64,000 nt of DNA. Origin: Lacrimispora sinapis. Its GTDB lineage: Bacteria; Bacillota; Clostridia; Lachnospirales; Lachnospiraceae. The DNA is taken from positions 1,798,001-1,862,000 of the forward strand of contig NZ_CP141832.1 in the NCBI RefSeq assembly GCF_043633585.1. The letters run 5' to 3'. How positions within the stretch are numbered: the stretch's first letter is position 1; the number at the start of each line of letters is the position of its first letter. The notes under the pieces are model-generated. The model was not told where the DNA came from. It did no database searches and saw only the letters and a program-made list of their open reading frames with translations. Shown here piece after piece: positions 61,678 through 64,000 of this stretch. The position numbers and the translations under genes are program-made.

Positions 61678-62802
61678 ATGTTTTCAGAAATTAATTTTAG
61701 ACATTACAATTACCGTTTGATTTTGTACATGCTGTCGTTGTCTGTGATTGGAATCCTGGTAGTAGCCAGTGCCTCCAACCAGGATTCCTCTACCGTTACA
61801 AAACAGATTATCGGTGTAGTGGTGGGATTTGCTTTGGCAATTGGAATTTCCATCATTGATTATCATAATATCACAAAGCTGTATGTTTTGGTTTATGCAG
61901 GCTGTATTGTTTTATTAGGTGCAGTTCTTGTTATGGGACATACGGCAGGAGGAGCCACAAGGTGGATCAATCTGCCTGGCATTGGACGAATCCAGCCCTC
62001 TGAATTTGTGAAAATCGGGCTTATCATATTCTTCTCCTGGTACTGGAATAAGTACCAGGAGAAGATGAATATGCCGGTCATGATAGGAATGGCTGCCGGA
62101 CTAGCCGCCATTCCTATCGGCCTTATTTTTGCAGAACCAAACCTGTCCACCAGCCTGGTGACCACCATCATCATCCTTTGTATGGTATATTCCGCAGGAA
62201 TCAGTTACCGCTGGATCGGCGGCGTACTTGCGGTGGCAGTACCGGCAGGTGCACTTTTTATTTTCCTGCTGACAAAAGGACTAATTCCTTTTATTCATGA
62301 CTATCAGGCACGGCGTATCCTTGCATGGATCTATCCTCATGCGGAGCAATATGCAGAGAATCTGTACCAGCAAAAAAATTCAATTATGGCAATCAGTTCC
62401 GGCCAGCTTCAGGGGAAGGGACTTTTTAATACGACCATCGCATCAGTCAAAGATGGGAACTTCTTATCAGCCGGGGAAACCGACTTCATATTCGCCATTA
62501 TCGGCGAAGAAATGGGGTTTCGAGGCAGCGTTATCGTCATTCTTCTTATTGGTCTCGTTGTTTTTGAATGCCTCTATATGGCCTCCCGCGCCAGGGATAT
62601 GTCAGGCAAACTGATTTGTACCGGCATGGCTGCTCTAATTGGTTTCCAGGCGTTTGCCAATATTGCTGTGGCTACACAGATTTTCCCAAATACAGGCCTT
62701 CCACTCCCGTTTATCAGCTCGGGAGTCAGTTCTCTTATCAGTATATTTATGGGCATGGGACTGGTGCTGAATGTTGGATTGCAACGCAAAATCGGTAATT
62801 AA
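61678..62802 (+). CDS. rodA: Peptidoglycan polymerase RodA (SEDS family)
   Basis: Integral membrane glycosyltransferase of the SEDS family, 374 residues with ten membrane segments. Landmarks: GGATRWINLPGIGRIQPSEFVK, LFAEPNLSTSLV-type loop (IFAEPNLSTSL) and GETDFIFAIIGEEMGF, then NTGLPLPFISSG. It pairs with the PBP2 above. Start ATG 61678 with AAAAGGGG 11 nt upstream; the frame extends further up inside minE but without support. Confidence 0.95.
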   Translation: MFSEINFRHYNYRLILYMLSLSVIGILVVASASNQDSSTVTKQIIGVVVGFALAIGISIIDYHNITKLYVLVYAGCIVLLGAVLVMGHTAGGATRWINLPGIGRIQPSEFVKIGLIIFFSWYWNKYQEKMNMPVMIGMAAGLAAIPIGLIFAEPNLSTSLVTTIIILCMVYSAGISYRWIGGVLAVAVPAGALFIFLLTKGLIPFIHDYQARRILAWIYPHAEQYAENLYQQKNSIMAISSGQLQGKGLFNTTIASVKDGNFLSAGETDFIFAIIGEEMGFRGSVIVILLIGLVVFECLYMASRARDMSGKLICTGMAALIGFQAFANIAVATQIFPNTGLPLPFISSGVSSLISIFMGMGLVLNVGLQRKIGN

Positions 62803-62818
62803 AAGGAGGTATATCGTT

Positions 62819-63214
62819 ATGAATATAGGATTAGTTGCACATAATTCAAAGAAAAAACTTATGCAGAATTTCTGCATTGCCTACCGTGGCATTTTAAGCA
62901 AACACATGTTATACGCGACCGGTACCACCGGACGTTTGATTGAAGAGGTTACAAATTTAAATGTTCATAAATATCTGGCCGGACATTTGGGAGGAGAACA
63001 GCAGTTAGGGTCCCAGATTGAACATAATGAGATTGATCTGGTGGTTTTTTTAAGAGATCCCCTCACTCAGAAGTCTCATGAACCGGATATTGTAAATATT
63101 ATGACGACCTGCGATATGCATAACATTCCTCTGGCTACCAATCTGGCTACTGCAGAGCTTTTAATTAAATCTCTGGAGCGGGGCGATCTGGAATGGCGTG
63201 AGATGTATAAATAG
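62819..63214 (+). CDS. mgsA: Methylglyoxal synthase
   Basis: Converts dihydroxyacetone phosphate to methylglyoxal and phosphate, 131 residues, family length. It has the N-terminal phosphate-site stretch GLVAHNSKKKLM, ATGTTGRLI and the GHLGGEQQLGSQI active-site block. ATG 62819 has a perfect AAAAGGAGGT. Its place in the rod/min operon is a known recurrent order in clostridia. Confidence 0.96.
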   Translation: MNIGLVAHNSKKKLMQNFCIAYRGILSKHMLYATGTTGRLIEEVTNLNVHKYLAGHLGGEQQLGSQIEHNEIDLVVFLRDPLTQKSHEPDIVNIMTTCDMHNIPLATNLATAELLIKSLERGDLEWREMYK

Positions 63215-63228
63215 CGGGGGAATCGTCT

Positions 63229-64000
63229 GTGAAGAAAAAAGCTTTTGTAACATCCTGCGGCTTATTTTTGACCGCTGCACTGTTATCAGGCTGTTCCGGT
63301 CTGAGTAAGCTTGAAAATCCTTATGTATTTTCTGAAAGATCCGCTTTGTATGCAGCTGGCAGTACAGCAGATAAATCAGCAACTTTTGCACAGGATCTGT
63401 GTATTGTTACCGAGGATACTCCAGGTCAAGATGATAAAGTGACTGCTGAAGCGGCTGCTGTTTTTGATCTTACGGATAAGACGGTGCTTTTTGCGAAGAA
63501 TCCATTTGAACGTCTCTATCCCGCAAGCATTACCAAAACCATGACAGCACTTGTTGCATTGAAATACGGCAATTTATCCGATGAGATCACCGTTACCAAA
63601 GATGCCGTCATTACGGAATCCGGAGCCAGCCTGTGCGGAATTAAGCCAGGGGACAAACTGACCCTGGAGCAGCTTTTATATGGACTGATGCTTCCTTCCG
63701 GAAATGATGCGGGAGCAGCAATCGCAGTTCATATTGCCGGGGGAGTGGAACCCTTTGCCAGGATGATGAATGATGAGGCTTTAAGAATCGGAGCCACTGG
63801 TACCCATTTCATGAATCCTCATGGACTGAACAATGAAAATCACTATACCACAGCTTATGATCTGTATTTGATTTTTAACGAAGCGATGAAATATCCTGAA
63901 TTTCGTAAAATCGTCGGTACAGAAAAATACAGCACGACCTACCACAATGAAGCAGGAAAACCGATAAGCGTGACCTGGAAAGATACGAACTGGTATCTAA
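63229..64000 (+). CDS. D-alanyl-D-alanine carboxypeptidase lipoprotein (3' end beyond window)
   Basis: Start of a class C penicillin-binding protein (peptidase S11, DacA/DacF type); the first 257 residues are visible. A lipoprotein signal ends at lipobox LLSGC (Cys22). The nucleophile Ser100 and Lys103 are in ASITK, and the second motif SGN is at 156-158. The KTG motif lies beyond the window. Start is GTG at 63229 with GGGGG 8 nt upstream; the N-terminal linker 25-75 is unlike other DacF. It would trim stem peptides, matching the cell-wall neighbours. Confidence 0.92.
   Translation, partial: MKKKAFVTSCGLFLTAALLSGCSGLSKLENPYVFSERSALYAAGSTADKSATFAQDLCIVTEDTPGQDDKVTAEAAAVFDLTDKTVLFAKNPFERLYPASITKTMTALVALKYGNLSDEITVTKDAVITESGASLCGIKPGDKLTLEQLLYGLMLPSGNDAGAAIAVHIAGGVEPFARMMNDEALRIGATGTHFMNPHGLNNENHYTTAYDLYLIFNEAMKYPEFRKIVGTEKYSTTYHNEAGKPISVTWKDTNWYL

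Noticed and set aside
1..64000. Numerous open frames on the strand opposite to the long genes (for example against smc, mutS, alaS and SufB)
   Set aside because: They overlap clear genes fully, lack ribosome binding sites and have no recognisable domains.

Overview
The window looks like the chromosome of an endospore-forming, Gram-positive member of the Lachnospiraceae. I infer something close to Lacrimispora or the former Clostridium sphenoides/saccharolyticum group, but no 16S gene is present to prove it. The clues are the sporulation genes (spoIVA, yqfC/yqfD, a BofC-like protein), the clostridial SUF order sufC-B-D-S, a Gram-positive type MutL with an endonuclease motif, strong AGGAGG ribosome binding sites, moderate GC, and minCDE next to mre and rod genes. 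Most genes are on the + strand. The exceptions are the suf operon at the left edge and an agrA/agrC pair at 19-21 kb.

Layout. 1-4.2 kb (- strand): sufCBDS for Fe-S cluster assembly, with sufS cut by the window edge. 4.4-9.3 kb: a fructose-family PTS cassette (EIIB, EIIC, class II aldolase, PRD regulator, EIIA). 9.5-10.8 kb: a MATE exporter. 10.9-18.9 kb: plsX-acpP-rnc-smc-ftsY-ilvA, with a 52-bp tandem repeat before smc. 19-22.4 kb: an agr-like quorum-sensing locus (LytTR regulator and GHKL kinase divergent from AgrB, a cysteine-free AgrD-like peptide, a decayed stretch and a second AgrD-like small protein). 22.5-27.1 kb: spoIVA, a beta-CASP nuclease, rnhA and an anchored LprI-domain protein. 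27.4-36.8 kb: alaS, rpsU, yqfC-yqfD-phoH-ybeY, a YerB-like lipoprotein, a MOP-family flippase and a BofC-like protein. 36.8-42.6 kb: two flavoproteins and a proline operon (proB-DUF896-folate cyclo-ligase-proA). 42.7-44.3 kb: motAB. 44.26-46.1 kb: an ABC-F ribosome-protection gene behind a long leader with a three-codon upstream ORF. 46.1-54.8 kb: miaB-mutS-mutL-miaA, an aluminium-resistance/methionine gamma-lyase-like enzyme and a DUF4321 membrane protein. 54.9-64 kb: radC-mreC-mreD-PBP2-minC-minD-minE-rodA-mgsA and a truncated D,D-carboxypeptidase, a cell-shape and division operon.

Most of the window is conserved housekeeping. The two places that stand out are the agr-like locus, where the best autoinducer precursor has no cysteine, and the ABC-F leader, where the ribosome binding site and upstream ORF themselves form the 5' arm of an intrinsic terminator. 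The second is a textbook-like layout for antibiotic-induced attenuation. A shared sigma-E-like promoter (both with CATATAGT) in front of spoIVA and yqfC links two separate sporulation loci.

No tRNA or rRNA gene, CRISPR array, insertion sequence or prophage was seen. All calls come from reading the sequence; no database search was run.
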